Source of the DNA: Pseudomonas delhiensis
GTDB lineage: Bacteria; Pseudomonadota; Gammaproteobacteria; Pseudomonadales; Pseudomonadaceae
DNA length: 64,000 bases
Assembly: GCF_900187975.1 (NCBI RefSeq)
Contig: NZ_FZPC01000007.1
Span: 124,001-188,000, forward strand
Direction: 5' to 3'
In this document: positions 31,451 to 40,886 of the stretch, piece by piece
Numbering within the stretch: the stretch's first letter is position 1
Layout of the letters: each line of letters starts with the position of its first letter
Translations under genes and position numbers: made by a program
The notes under the pieces: generated by a model
Told to the model about the DNA's origin: nothing
The model's database searches: none
Seen by the model: only the letters and a program-made list of their open reading frames with translations

Positions 31451-31518
31451 GCTGTAGGAGCGAGCTTGCTCGCGAACAAACGGCGCCATGCGGTTCGCGA
31501 GCAAGCTCGCTCCTACGA
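31451..31518. repeat. REPIN: inverted pair of REP elements
   Basis: TGTAGGAGCGAGCTTGCTCG and its mirror, ending GCTCGCTCCTACGA, flank a short centre (AACAAACGGCGCCATGCGGT). This is the textbook Pseudomonas REPIN of two inverted REPs. It sits between hemC and algR, next to GCCTGCAGCC-type direct repeats at about 31560-31590 that reach the algR stop. Confidence 0.88.
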
Positions 31519-31588
31519 AAAGCAACTCGGCGCAGCCTGCAAACCAGCTGCGCCTATGCCTGCAGCCTGCCGCCTGAAGCCTGCAGCC

Positions 31589-32335
31589 TCACAAGTTATG
31601 CATCAACCGCCGCACCCCGGCGACATGCCGCCGGCTCACGGTCAGGGCGTCGCCGTCCAGGCCCTTGAGGTAAAGCTGAAAATGCCCCAGCGGGGTGCGC
31701 TGCAGGCGCTCGATGCGCTCGCGCGAGACCAGGGCGTTGCGGTGGATGCGCACGAAGCGCTCGCCGAACTCGTCCTCCAGGGCCTTCAGCGGTTCGTCCA
31801 GCAGCACTTCGCCGCCGGCGTGGCGCAGGGTCACGTACTTGTGGTCGGCGATGAAGAAGATCACGTCCTCCAGGGGGATCAGCTCGATGCCCTTGCGCGT
31901 CCGCGCGCTGATGTGGCTGCGCGGGCCGGGGCCGCCGGCGGCCGGCGGCCTGGTCAACGCCGCCAGCTGGACGCGGTTGGGCCTGGAGGCCTTCTTCAGG
32001 GCCTCGGCCAGGTCCTCGGCGCGCACCGGCTTGACCAGGTAGCCGACCGCGCTGACCTGGAAGGCCTCCAGGGCGAATTCATCGTGGGCGGTGCAGAAGA
32101 TCACCGCCGGGGGGGCTTCGCGCTCGCACAGCTTGGCGGCGACCTGGAGCCCGTCCAGGCCGGGCATGCGGATATCCAGCAGGACGATATCCGGCTTCAG
32201 GCTGTCGATCAGCGCCAGCGCTTCTTCGCCGTTGCTGGCGGAGGGTTCGAGGACGCGGTAGCCGTCCAGTTGCCCCACCAGTCGGGCCAGGCGCTCGCGC
32301 GCCAGGGGTTCGTCATCGACGATCAGGACATTCAT
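31589..32335 (-). CDS. algR: Alginate response regulator AlgR
   Basis: A 248-residue DNA-binding regulator. Residues 1-120 are a receiver domain with acid pocket DDE (7-9), phosphoacceptor D54 in VLLDIRMPG, the conserved threonine (FCTAHDEFA) and lysine in YLVKPV. The C-terminal LytTR domain has the typical IFFIADHKYVTLRHAGGE and FVRIHRNALVSRERI. In P. aeruginosa AlgR controls alginate, type IV pili and rhamnolipid genes. It starts four bases after the algZ stop, so the pair is co-transcribed. Confidence 0.97.
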   Translation of the reverse strand: MNVLIVDDEPLARERLARLVGQLDGYRVLEPSASNGEEALALIDSLKPDIVLLDIRMPGLDGLQVAAKLCEREAPPAVIFCTAHDEFALEAFQVSAVGYLVKPVRAEDLAEALKKASRPNRVQLAALTRPPAAGGPGPRSHISARTRKGIELIPLEDVIFFIADHKYVTLRHAGGEVLLDEPLKALEDEFGERFVRIHRNALVSRERIERLQRTPLGHFQLYLKGLDGDALTVSRRHVAGVRRLMHNL

Positions 32336-32339
32336 AAGC

Positions 32340-33410
32340 TCAGGCTTCCTGCATGAGACGCGCACATGGATAGCGTAGACAGGTGTAGTGCCGTCCGTCA
32401 CGGCGTTCGACGCTGAGACTCGCTTTTGGCCCGAAAAGTGCCGCAATTCTCGCTGCGATATTCTGCAGCGCCTGCTTGGTCCCCTTCGTGGGCAGCGTCT
32501 GCGTCGACTCGTCGTAAGGGTTGCTCACGCACAACTGGAACACACCGTCACGATAGTCCGCCTCAACCTTCACCAGGCCGCCTTCGATGCGCGGCTGGAT
32601 ACCGTAGATCAATGAATTCTCCAACAGTGGCTGCAGGGTCAACTGCGGGATGGGCACGCCGTCGGGCACGCCGCTCACCTGCCAGTCCAGTTGCAGCCGG
32701 TCGCCCAGGCGATACTGCTCTATGGAAAGATAGCGCCTGGCCAACTCCAGTTCCTCCCCCCAGGAAATTAAAGTCCCCGGCTTGGCCAGGCTGGCGCGGA
32801 ACAGGTCCGACAGGTTCAGCACCGCCTGCTCGGCCTTGCCCGGGTCCAGCTCGATCAGGCTGGCGATGCTATTCAGGCTGTTGAACAGGAAGTGCGGGCG
32901 GATGCGCGCCTGCAACGACTCGATGCGCGCGCGCAGCTCGGCCTGTTCCTGCCTGCGCCATTGGCTCTGCAAGTAAAAGTAGCGTAGCAACAAGGCCGAC
33001 ATGATGAGGGCGATCAAGGCATGGCGCAGGTACAGGTTGACCTCGCCCTTGATCGACAACGGCCCGCCCAGGGCGTAGTAGTCGGCCACCGCGGTGCAGC
33101 CGAGGGTGAGCAGCACCACCAGCAGGCAGCTGGCCAGCCCCGCACCCCACGCCGGCCAGCGCGCCAACAGCGGCCGCAGGCGGCACAGCAGGCCGGCCGA
33201 GAGCAGCACTATCCACTGCACGAACAGCGAGGCCAGGGCCAGGCGCACCCAGTTGAAGCTGGGCGTCATCGGCTCGGCCAGCACCAGCACCAGCACCAGC
33301 AGCTCGGCCAGCAGGACCAGGCTGAACAGCGCCTCGCTCTGGCACAGTTCGGGGATGAAGAAATCGTCGTGGGTTGCCGGCTGGGCGCCGGTCTTGGCTT
33401 GGTTTGGCAT
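32340..33410 (-). CDS. algZ: Sensor histidine kinase AlgZ/FimS (LytS-like)
   Basis: A 356-residue inner-membrane sensor, cognate to AlgR. About five or six helices fill residues 25-160. The histidine region of LytS-type kinases is intact ([23 protein letters not shown]). The nucleotide-binding part is degenerate: an N-box-like [15 protein letters not shown] is present, but the glycine-rich lid reads [13 protein letters not shown] instead of GTGIGLxN. That agrees with AlgZ being described as an unorthodox kinase. I chose ATG 33410-33408, giving [20 protein letters not shown]; a longer frame upstream is unsupported. Confidence 0.93.
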   Translation of the reverse strand: MPNQAKTGAQPATHDDFFIPELCQSEALFSLVLLAELLVLVLVLAEPMTPSFNWVRLALASLFVQWIVLLSAGLLCRLRPLLARWPAWGAGLASCLLVVLLTLGCTAVADYYALGGPLSIKGEVNLYLRHALIALIMSALLLRYFYLQSQWRRQEQAELRARIESLQARIRPHFLFNSLNSIASLIELDPGKAEQAVLNLSDLFRASLAKPGTLISWGEELELARRYLSIEQYRLGDRLQLDWQVSGVPDGVPIPQLTLQPLLENSLIYGIQPRIEGGLVKVEADYRDGVFQLCVSNPYDESTQTLPTKGTKQALQNIAARIAALFGPKASLSVERRDGRHYTCLRYPCARLMQEA

Positions 33411-33642
33411 CGCCGAAGTTTCCGCAAGCCTCCGCGCCTCGGCAAGCGGATCGCAGCCCGCCGGGCGAATTCGAGCACCGAAATGTCGACTGCGCCGCGC
33501 CCGGCTGGGGCGGCCACCCTGGCTCCCCCCGCCACACCCGTCGAAGCGCACGCCGTTTTTGACCTTCAGCCTGCTATTATCGTCGGACTTTGCCCTTCCT
33601 GCAGGCGCCGCACGCGCCTCCCTGTTTCCGCGAGAGAGATCC
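33411..33642. promoter_or_regulatory. Divergent promoter region algZ / argH
   Basis: These 232 bases between divergent genes should carry the algZR promoters and the argH promoter. A TTGACC-like word at about 33559 and TATTATCG at about 33575 are plausible -35 and -10 elements for argH, with the ATG 60 bases on. No AlgR, AlgU or Vfr site is claimed. Confidence 0.4.
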
Positions 33643-35037
<1,395 letters not shown>

Positions 35038-35063
35038 GGCGTTAGCGCGTCAGCCACAAAGGA

Positions 35064-35099
35064 ACGCCGCTTCCCGCGAGGGGAAGCGGCGTTTTTTAT
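35064..35099 (+). terminator. argH intrinsic terminator
   Basis: ACGCCGCTTCCC and GGGAAGCGGCGT form a 12-bp stem with a short loop, followed by TTTTTTATT, 27 bases after the argH stop. Confidence 0.92.
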
Positions 35100-35130
35100 T
35101 GTCCGCGCGCGGTCCATGCCTTGCTGTGAA

Positions 35131-35613
35131 CGGTAGGCGGGCCCTGCCCGCGATTTCGCGCGCAGGGCGCGCTCCTACAAGGAAATGGTGCGGGTGGGGC
35201 AGCGTAGGAGCGGATTTCATCCGCGAATAGCGCCGGAACCTCCGGCTATCGCGGAAAAGTTCCGCTCCTACGAGTAGGAACGCCATGCCTCGGGGCAGCC
35301 TGTAGGAGCGGGCCCTGCCCGCGATTTCGCGCGCAGGGCGCGCTCCTACAAGGAAATGGCGTGGGTGGGGCAGCGTAGGAGCGGATCTCATCCGCGAATC
35401 GCGCCGAAACCTCCGGCTATCGCGGAAAAGTTCCGCTCCTACGAGTAGGAACGCCATGCCTCGGGGCAGCCTGTAGGAGCGGGCCCTGCCCGCGATTTCG
35501 CGCGCAGGGCGCGCTCCTACAAGGAAATGGCGTGGGTGGGGCAGCGTAGGAGCGGATCTCATCCGCGAATCGCGCCGAAACCTCCGGCTATCGCGGAAAA
35601 GTTCCGCTCCTAC
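35131..35613. repeat. Tandem array of REP/REPIN-like palindromes in reverse orientation, about 171-bp period
   Basis: Three units with element A in the opposite orientation to the arrays at 2344 and 9238. Here the GGGCCCTGCCC arm comes first and the GCGCAGGGCGCG arm second. Copies start near 35131 (its first bases diverged), 35301 and 35472. Each is followed by a B-type palindrome with GGATCTCATCCGCGAATCGC and TATCGCGGAAAAGTTCCGC arms. Spacers contain AAGGAAATGGCGTGGGTGGG. The array runs from just after the argH terminator to about 35 bases before the HDOD stop, again between convergent genes. Confidence 0.9.
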
Positions 35614-35647
35614 GAAGAGCACCTCGTGCAGCCGGAAACGGCTGATC

Positions 35648-36877
35648 CTACGAAGCGCTTGGCTCCTCGGCCCCACAGAACTTCTGCAGCAACTGCAGCT
35701 CCATCGGCCCCAGCCCGAGCATCCGCAGCGCCTTCTCCTCCTTCAGCAGCCCGGACTGGGACGCCGGCAGGCGTGCCGCCCTGGCCGCCAGGTTGAGCAC
35801 CAGCGCCTTGCGCGAGAACACCCCGCTGCCCATGCCGTAGCAGGCGGCGACCAGCCCGCGCAGCTCCAGCGGCAGGCGCCAGCGTGCACGCAGCGTGGAG
35901 CCGAAGCTGGCGCCGAAGGCCTTGAGGCTGTCGTCGATCTCCTGGTCCTCCAGCGCCCCGCCGCGCCGGCACCATTCCTCCAGGGTGCGCAGCACCGCGA
36001 GGTCGCCCAGGCAATGCAGCAGGCCGGCGGTGTAGCAGCGCGGCGCGTCGACGTCGAGGCTCTCGGCCAGAGCCTGGGCAGCATCGGCGGTGCGCTGGGA
36101 AAGCGCCCAGAATGCCGCGGCGCGCTCCTTCAGGCGCGGCTCGGCGAGTTGCGCGGCGTGCTCCAGGCTGAGCCCCAGCACCAGGTTGCAGGCCTGGGCC
36201 AGGCCGAGGCGGGCCAGCGCCTGGGCGAGGGTCAGGCAGGGCATGCCGACGTGCCGCGCGGCGCTGTTGGCCGCGGCGATCAGGCAGGCGGTGATCTGCG
36301 GGTCGCGGCCGAATTCTTCCTCCATCTGCTCCAGGCTGGCCCCTTCGCAGCTCAGGCAGCGGCTCGCCGCCTCGCCCACCGCAGCCAGCAGAGGCGCGCC
36401 CTCGGCGGCGTCGCGCGCCTCGGCGAGGAACTCGGCCAGGCTGCCGGTAAGCCCCCGGGGCACGGCGCAACTGACTTCCTGCCCCGGCTCCAGCAGCAGG
36501 CTGCGCAGGCGCTGGCGCAGGTCCTCGGCATTGAACGGCTTGACCAAGTAGGCGCTGGGCGCCAGCGGCAGCACCGCGCGCACGCTGGCCGCATCGGCCT
36601 TGGCGCTGATCAGGATGAAGTCCGGCGCACCCGCCCCACGGCGGCTGCGGCGCAGGTGGCGGAGCAGGTCGATGCCATCGGTGCCGGCCAGTTCCTGCTC
36701 GGCCAGCACCAGGCCGAAGGCGCGCAGCCGGCAGGCCTGGACGGCCTGGTCGCCGTCCTCGCAGTATTCGACGGCCGCGTCGCAACGCACGCTCAGTACC
36801 AGTTGGCCGAGCAGTTCGCGGTTCCAGGGGTCGGCGGCGGCGACCAGAACGGCCGGCGCTGCGCTGAGTGCTGTCAT
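35648..36877 (-). CDS. HDOD-domain protein with degenerate receiver domain
   Basis: A 409-residue cytoplasmic signalling protein. Residues 1-125 have a response-regulator fold ending in the conserved lysine loop YLVKPFNAEDL. The phosphoacceptor position reads LVLAEQELAG, so glutamate (about E60) replaces aspartate, and the acid pocket is reduced to AAD (14-16). Residues 190-400 are an HDOD domain (EEEFGRDPQITACLIAAANSA, LAQALARLGLAQACNLVLGLSL, AGLLHCLGDLAVL). HDOD proteins relay signals in chemosensory, cyclic-di-GMP and stress pathways. ATG 36877-36875 is preceded by GAGGATCTCC. The output partner is unknown. Confidence 0.85.
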   Translation of the reverse strand: MTALSAAPAVLVAAADPWNRELLGQLVLSVRCDAAVEYCEDGDQAVQACRLRAFGLVLAEQELAGTDGIDLLRHLRRSRRGAGAPDFILISAKADAASVRAVLPLAPSAYLVKPFNAEDLRQRLRSLLLEPGQEVSCAVPRGLTGSLAEFLAEARDAAEGAPLLAAVGEAASRCLSCEGASLEQMEEEFGRDPQITACLIAAANSAARHVGMPCLTLAQALARLGLAQACNLVLGLSLEHAAQLAEPRLKERAAAFWALSQRTADAAQALAESLDVDAPRCYTAGLLHCLGDLAVLRTLEEWCRRGGALEDQEIDDSLKAFGASFGSTLRARWRLPLELRGLVAACYGMGSGVFSRKALVLNLAARAARLPASQSGLLKEEKALRMLGLGPMELQLLQKFCGAEEPSAS

Positions 36878-37044
36878 GGAGATCCTCTCGCAGATGCGCG
36901 CGCACCTTAACCGAGTCGCAAGGCGCCTGCCAGAGGGCGGGCCGGACGGCATCGCGCGCAGGACAGGATAGCTGACGCCGCGGCGCTCTCCGATACGACC
37001 AAGGGGGTAGATGCGGCACGGCGACGCAGCCGCGGCGCAGGCCC

Positions 37045-37077
37045 GGATAAAAGAAAGGGCCCGCTTGCGCGGGCCCT
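37045..37077 (-). terminator. gabT intrinsic terminator
   Basis: AGGGCCCGC and GCGGGCCCT pair around a four-base loop. The minus-strand transcript continues into TTTCTTTTATC, 25 bases after the gabT stop. Confidence 0.88.
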
Positions 37078-37101
37078 CTCCGGTACTGCCGAACGAGCCT
37101 G

Positions 37102-38382
37102 TCAGGCCAGTTCGTCGAAGCACTCGGCCAGGATGGCCAGGCCTTTCTGCAGCTGGGCGTCCGGGATGGTTACCGGCATCAGGAAGCGGATCACGTTGTA
37201 GTAGGTGCCGCAGGAGAGCAGGATCAGGCCCTTCTCGCGAGCACGCACGACGATCTTGCTGACCAGCTCGGCAGCCGGCTTGTTCACGTCACCGCCTTCG
37301 AACAGCTCGATGGCGACCATCGAACCCAGGCCACGGACGTCGCCGATCACCTTGTGCTTGGCCTGGATGTCGCGCAGGCCGGCCTTCAGGGTTTCGCCAA
37401 CGGCTTGCGAACGCTCCAGCAGCTTCTCTTCGTCGAACACCTTCAGCACGGCCAGGGCCGCTGCGCAGGCGATCGGGCTGCCGGCGTAGGTGCCGCCCAG
37501 GCCACCGGGGGCGATGGCGTCCATGATCTCGGCCTTGCCGACAACGCCGGAGATCGGGAAGCCGCCGCCGACGGACTTGGCGAAGGTGGTCAGGTCCGGG
37601 ACGATGCCCAGCTGCTCGGTGGCGAAGAAGGTGCCGGTGCGGCCGGCGCCGGTCTGCACTTCGTCGGCGATCAGCAGGATGCCGTGCTCGTCGCACAGGG
37701 CGCGCAGGCGCTGCATGAACGGCTTGGAGTTGACGTAGAAGCCACCCTCGCCCTGTACCGGCTCGATGATGATGGCGGCGATGTCACGCGGCTGCGCGTC
37801 GTTCTTGAAGATGCGCTCGATGCTGGCGATCGACTCGTCTTCGCTGATGCCGTGCAGTTCGCACGGCGCCAGGGCGCGGAAGATGCCGCCCGGCATCAGG
37901 CCCATGCCGGCGGAGTACGGAACCACCTTGCCGGTCAGGCCCAGGGTCATCATGGTGCGGCCGTGGTAGGCGCCGGTGAAGGCGATCACGCCGGCACGGC
38001 CGGTGGCGGCGCGGGCGATCTTCACGGCGTTCTCGACCGCTTCGGAGCCGGAGGTGACCAGCAGGGTCTTCTTCGGGAAGTTGCCCGGCACGCGCTTGGC
38101 GATCTCTTCGGCCAGCTCGATGTAGGGCTCGTAGGCCAGCACCTGGAAGCAGGTGTGGGACAGCTTGGTCAGTTGCTCCTGAACGGCGGCGACCACTTTC
38201 GGGTGCAGGTGGCCGGTGTTCAGTACTGCGATGCCGCCGGCGAAGTCGATGTATTCGCGACCCTCGACGTCCCACACGGTGGCGTTCTCGGCGCGCTCGG
38301 CGACGACCGGGTGGATCTGGCCCACGCCGCGCGGAACGGCGGCCTGACGGCGTTGCAGCAGGGATTCGTTGGTTTTGCTCAT
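37102..38382 (-). CDS. gabT: 4-aminobutyrate aminotransferase GabT
   Basis: A 426-residue PLP enzyme that moves the amino group of GABA to 2-oxoglutarate, giving succinate semialdehyde. Class-III aminotransferase motifs: VTSGSEAVENAVKIARAATGR, AYHGRTMMTLGLTGKV, IIEPVQGEGGFYVNSKPFM, the PLP aspartate in LLIADEVQTGAGRTGTFFA and the Schiff-base lysine in LTTFAKSVGGGFPISGV. The length is standard. It lies 196 bases downstream of gabD on the same strand, with enough room for a second promoter. Confidence 0.96.
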   Translation of the reverse strand: MSKTNESLLQRRQAAVPRGVGQIHPVVAERAENATVWDVEGREYIDFAGGIAVLNTGHLHPKVVAAVQEQLTKLSHTCFQVLAYEPYIELAEEIAKRVPGNFPKKTLLVTSGSEAVENAVKIARAATGRAGVIAFTGAYHGRTMMTLGLTGKVVPYSAGMGLMPGGIFRALAPCELHGISEDESIASIERIFKNDAQPRDIAAIIIEPVQGEGGFYVNSKPFMQRLRALCDEHGILLIADEVQTGAGRTGTFFATEQLGIVPDLTTFAKSVGGGFPISGVVGKAEIMDAIAPGGLGGTYAGSPIACAAALAVLKVFDEEKLLERSQAVGETLKAGLRDIQAKHKVIGDVRGLGSMVAIELFEGGDVNKPAAELVSKIVVRAREKGLILLSCGTYYNVIRFLMPVTIPDAQLQKGLAILAECFDELA

Positions 38383-38578
38383 AGCTTCCTCAGTGGCCGC
38401 TCATCGGGCGGCCGGGTCAAAGGATGAAGACGGGGAGAAGCCACTCGCGACAGCATACGATGATCGACTGTCGCGGCACTTGCGGCCCGCCGGGTGGGTT
38501 GTCCGGTGCCACCACCGGAAAACGCCGACGCGTGGGTGGCTGCCGGCTCTTGCCTGCCACCCGCGCGTCCACGGGAAA

Positions 38579-40030
38579 TCAGATGCCGCCCAGGCAGAGG
38601 TACTTGACCTCGAGGTAGTCCTCGATGCCGTACTTCGAACCCTCGCGCCCCAGGCCCGAGGCCTTGATGCCGCCGAAGGGGGCGACCTCGTTGGAGATCA
38701 GGCCGGTGTTGATGCCCACCATACCGTATTCCAGGGCCTCGGCCACGCGGAACACGCGGCCCAGGTCACGGGCGTAGAAGTAGGAGGCCAGGCCGAACTC
38801 GGTGTCGTTGGACATGGCGATGACGTCGGCCTCGTCCTTGAAGCGGAACACCGGCGCTAGCGGGCCGAAGGTCTCGTCCTTGGACACCAGGGCGTTCTTC
38901 GGCACGTCGACCAGGATGGTCGGCTCGAAGAAGGTGCCGCCCAGGGCATGCGGCTTGCCGCCGGCGACGACCTTGGCGCCCTTGCCCACGGCATCGGCGA
39001 TGTGTTCTTCGACCTTGGCCACGGCCTTGGAATCGATCAGCGGGCCGGTGGTCACGCCGCTTTCCAGGCCGTTGCCGATGTTCAGCTTGGCCACGGCGGC
39101 CTTGAGCTTCTCGACGAAGGCGTCGTACACGCCGTCCTGCACGTACAGGCGGTTGGCGCACACGCAGGTCTGGCCGTTGTTGCGGTACTTGGAGATCAGC
39201 GCGCCTTCGACGGCGGCGTCCAGGTCGGCATCGTCGAAGACGATGAAGGGCGCGTTGCCGCCCAGCTCCAGGGAGACCTTCTTGATGTCCTTGGCGCATT
39301 CGGCCATCAGTTGGCGGCCGATCTCGGTCGAACCGGTGAAGGTCAGCTTGCGCACGATCGGGTTGCTGGTCAGCTCGCCGCCAACTTCGCCGGCGCTGCC
39401 GGTGACCACACTGAACACGCCTTTCGGAATGCCGGCGCGCTCGGCCAGCTCGGCCAGGGCCAGGGCGGAGTACGGTGTCTGCGAAGCGGGCTTCAGCACC
39501 ATGGTGCAGCCGGCGGCCAGGGCCGGGCCGGCCTTGCGGGTGATCATCGCCGAGGGGAAGTTCCACGGGGTGATGGCCGCGGTGACGCCGATCGGCTGCT
39601 TGATCACGATGATGCGCTTGTCCGGCTGGTGGCCGGGAATGGTGTCGCCATAGATGCGCTTGGCTTCCTCGCCGAACCACTCGAGGAAGGAGGCGGCGTA
39701 GGCGATCTCGCCCTTGGCTTCGGCCAGCGGCTTGCCCTGCTCGATGGTCATCAGGCGGGCCAGGTCGTCCTGGTTCTGGATCATCAGCTCGAACCAGCGG
39801 CGCAGCTTGTTGGCGCGCTCCTTGGCGGTCAGCGCACGCCAGGCCGGCAGGGCCTTCTCGGCAGCCTCGATGGCGCGGCGGGTTTCGGCGGCGCCCATCT
39901 TCGGCACGGTGCCGATGATCTCGTTGGTGGCCGGGTTGTTGACCTTGATGGTCTGACCGCTGTCGGCGTCCACCCAGGAACCGTCGATATAGGCCTGTTG
40001 GCGGAACAGCTTGGCATCATTGAGTTGCAT
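38579..40030 (-). CDS. gabD: NADP-dependent succinate-semialdehyde dehydrogenase GabD
   Basis: A 483-residue aldehyde dehydrogenase converting the GabT product to succinate for the TCA cycle. Visible motifs: ITPWNFPSAMITRKAGPALAAGC, cofactor loop FTGSTEIGRQLM, general-base glutamate in LELGGNAPFIVFDDAD and nucleophile cysteine in NNGQTCVCANRLYV. The start MQLNDAKLFRQQAYIDGSWV is typical of GabD. ATG 40030-40028 follows a GAAGGAGACTGG ribosome site. Together with gabT it forms the GABA degradation route. Confidence 0.97.
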   Translation of the reverse strand: MQLNDAKLFRQQAYIDGSWVDADSGQTIKVNNPATNEIIGTVPKMGAAETRRAIEAAEKALPAWRALTAKERANKLRRWFELMIQNQDDLARLMTIEQGKPLAEAKGEIAYAASFLEWFGEEAKRIYGDTIPGHQPDKRIIVIKQPIGVTAAITPWNFPSAMITRKAGPALAAGCTMVLKPASQTPYSALALAELAERAGIPKGVFSVVTGSAGEVGGELTSNPIVRKLTFTGSTEIGRQLMAECAKDIKKVSLELGGNAPFIVFDDADLDAAVEGALISKYRNNGQTCVCANRLYVQDGVYDAFVEKLKAAVAKLNIGNGLESGVTTGPLIDSKAVAKVEEHIADAVGKGAKVVAGGKPHALGGTFFEPTILVDVPKNALVSKDETFGPLAPVFRFKDEADVIAMSNDTEFGLASYFYARDLGRVFRVAEALEYGMVGINTGLISNEVAPFGGIKASGLGREGSKYGIEDYLEVKYLCLGGI

Positions 40031-40640
40031 GACCAGTCTCCTTCGAGGAAAGCCATAAGCAGCGGGTCTACCTCGACTACACCCGCCTGCTCTTGTTGTC
40101 CGGGAAGCATTGGAGGGGCGCTCGCCCCACCCGTTCCATCGTCCCGCCGCGCCGCCCGCCTGGCGGACGGCACCGGCGCTAGCGCACGGTCACCGATCGT
40201 CGCGCACGGGCGCGCGAAAACGGACCACGGCGGTAGCCGTAGCCGGTCGGGTCAACCGGGAGGTCCATGGACGGGATACGCTGCGGAAACGCCACCACTG
40301 CAGGAGTCGGCTGCTGCACGGCATCGCGTGCATTCGCCAGGCAGTACGGAAGTCGGTCATCCCACTGGCACGAGGCCGGGTACTGTGACGCCAATTCCCC
40401 TGTCTCCTGTTGTTGTGGTGGGCGTTTGAAATGTCAAACGCATCCTAGGGCCCCATCCCCCAAAGGGCAAGGGGTCGTTCGAAAAAACCAACGAAAGTAC
40501 ATGCCACCCGGCGCCTCCAGGCCAGCCCCGGCCGACGGGCGGCAGGCCATTCGCGAAATCGCCGGCGCACCTGCCAAGCGATGGACGCCGCCCGATCAGA
40601 TGCGTATGATTGCCGCCTGCCGCGCCAGGCGCGGCCATAC
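40031..40640. other. 610-base gap upstream of gabD and tRNA-Arg, no gene recognised
   Basis: This stretch must carry the gabD promoter (reading left) and the tRNA promoter (right). A plus-strand frame at 40267-40650 has poor composition (Cys/Arg-rich, no family features) and runs into the tRNA, so I do not call it. Base composition falls slightly near 40390-40500. I could not find a convincing sigma-54 or other promoter by eye. Confidence 0.5.
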
Positions 40641-40717
40641 GCATCCGTAGCTCAGCTGGATAGAGTACTGCCCTCCGAAGGCAGGGGTCGTGGGTTCGAA
40701 TCCCGCCGGATGCGCCA
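40641..40717 (+). tRNA. tRNA-Arg (anticodon CCG)
   Basis: Complete cloverleaf of 77 bases including an encoded CCA. Acceptor arms GCATCCG / CGGATGC, D-arm GCTCAGCTGGATAGAGT, anticodon arm CTGCC-CTCCGAA-GGCAG with anticodon CCG (reads CGG), T-arm GTGGGTTCGAATCCCGC. It lies exactly where the high-GC core ends and the lower-GC accessory region begins. tRNA genes are common integration points, but no integrase or second attachment copy is seen in this window. Confidence 0.97.
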
Positions 40718-40723
40718 TATACG

Positions 40724-40757
40724 AAGGCCCAGGTGAATACCTGGGCCTTTTCGTTTT
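40724..40757 (+). terminator. tRNA-Arg terminator
   Basis: AAGGCCCAGGT and ACCTGGGCCTT form an eleven-base-pair stem with a GAAT loop, followed by TTCGTTTT, directly after the tRNA. Confidence 0.92.
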
Positions 40758-40886
40758 GGGCTGTGCTGAAATGGTCGGGCCTGCCTGGAAGCCTCCCCCC
40801 TGGCATTCGTAAAATTTTGTCTATCCAGGCACCTGCATTTCAAATAATGTTCATGCAGTTAAAAAATCTCTAGCCAGGAGCACAGA

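Noticed and set aside
38383-38578. Possible regulatory RNA or second gene between gabT and gabD
   Set aside because: The 196 bases show no strong hairpin with a U tract and no supported frame; probably a promoter region for gabT only.
40267-40650. Possible 127-residue protein between gabD and the tRNA
   Set aside because: Cys/Arg-rich composition without homology, running into the tRNA; the ATG has an AGG nearby but codon use is unlike the neighbours.
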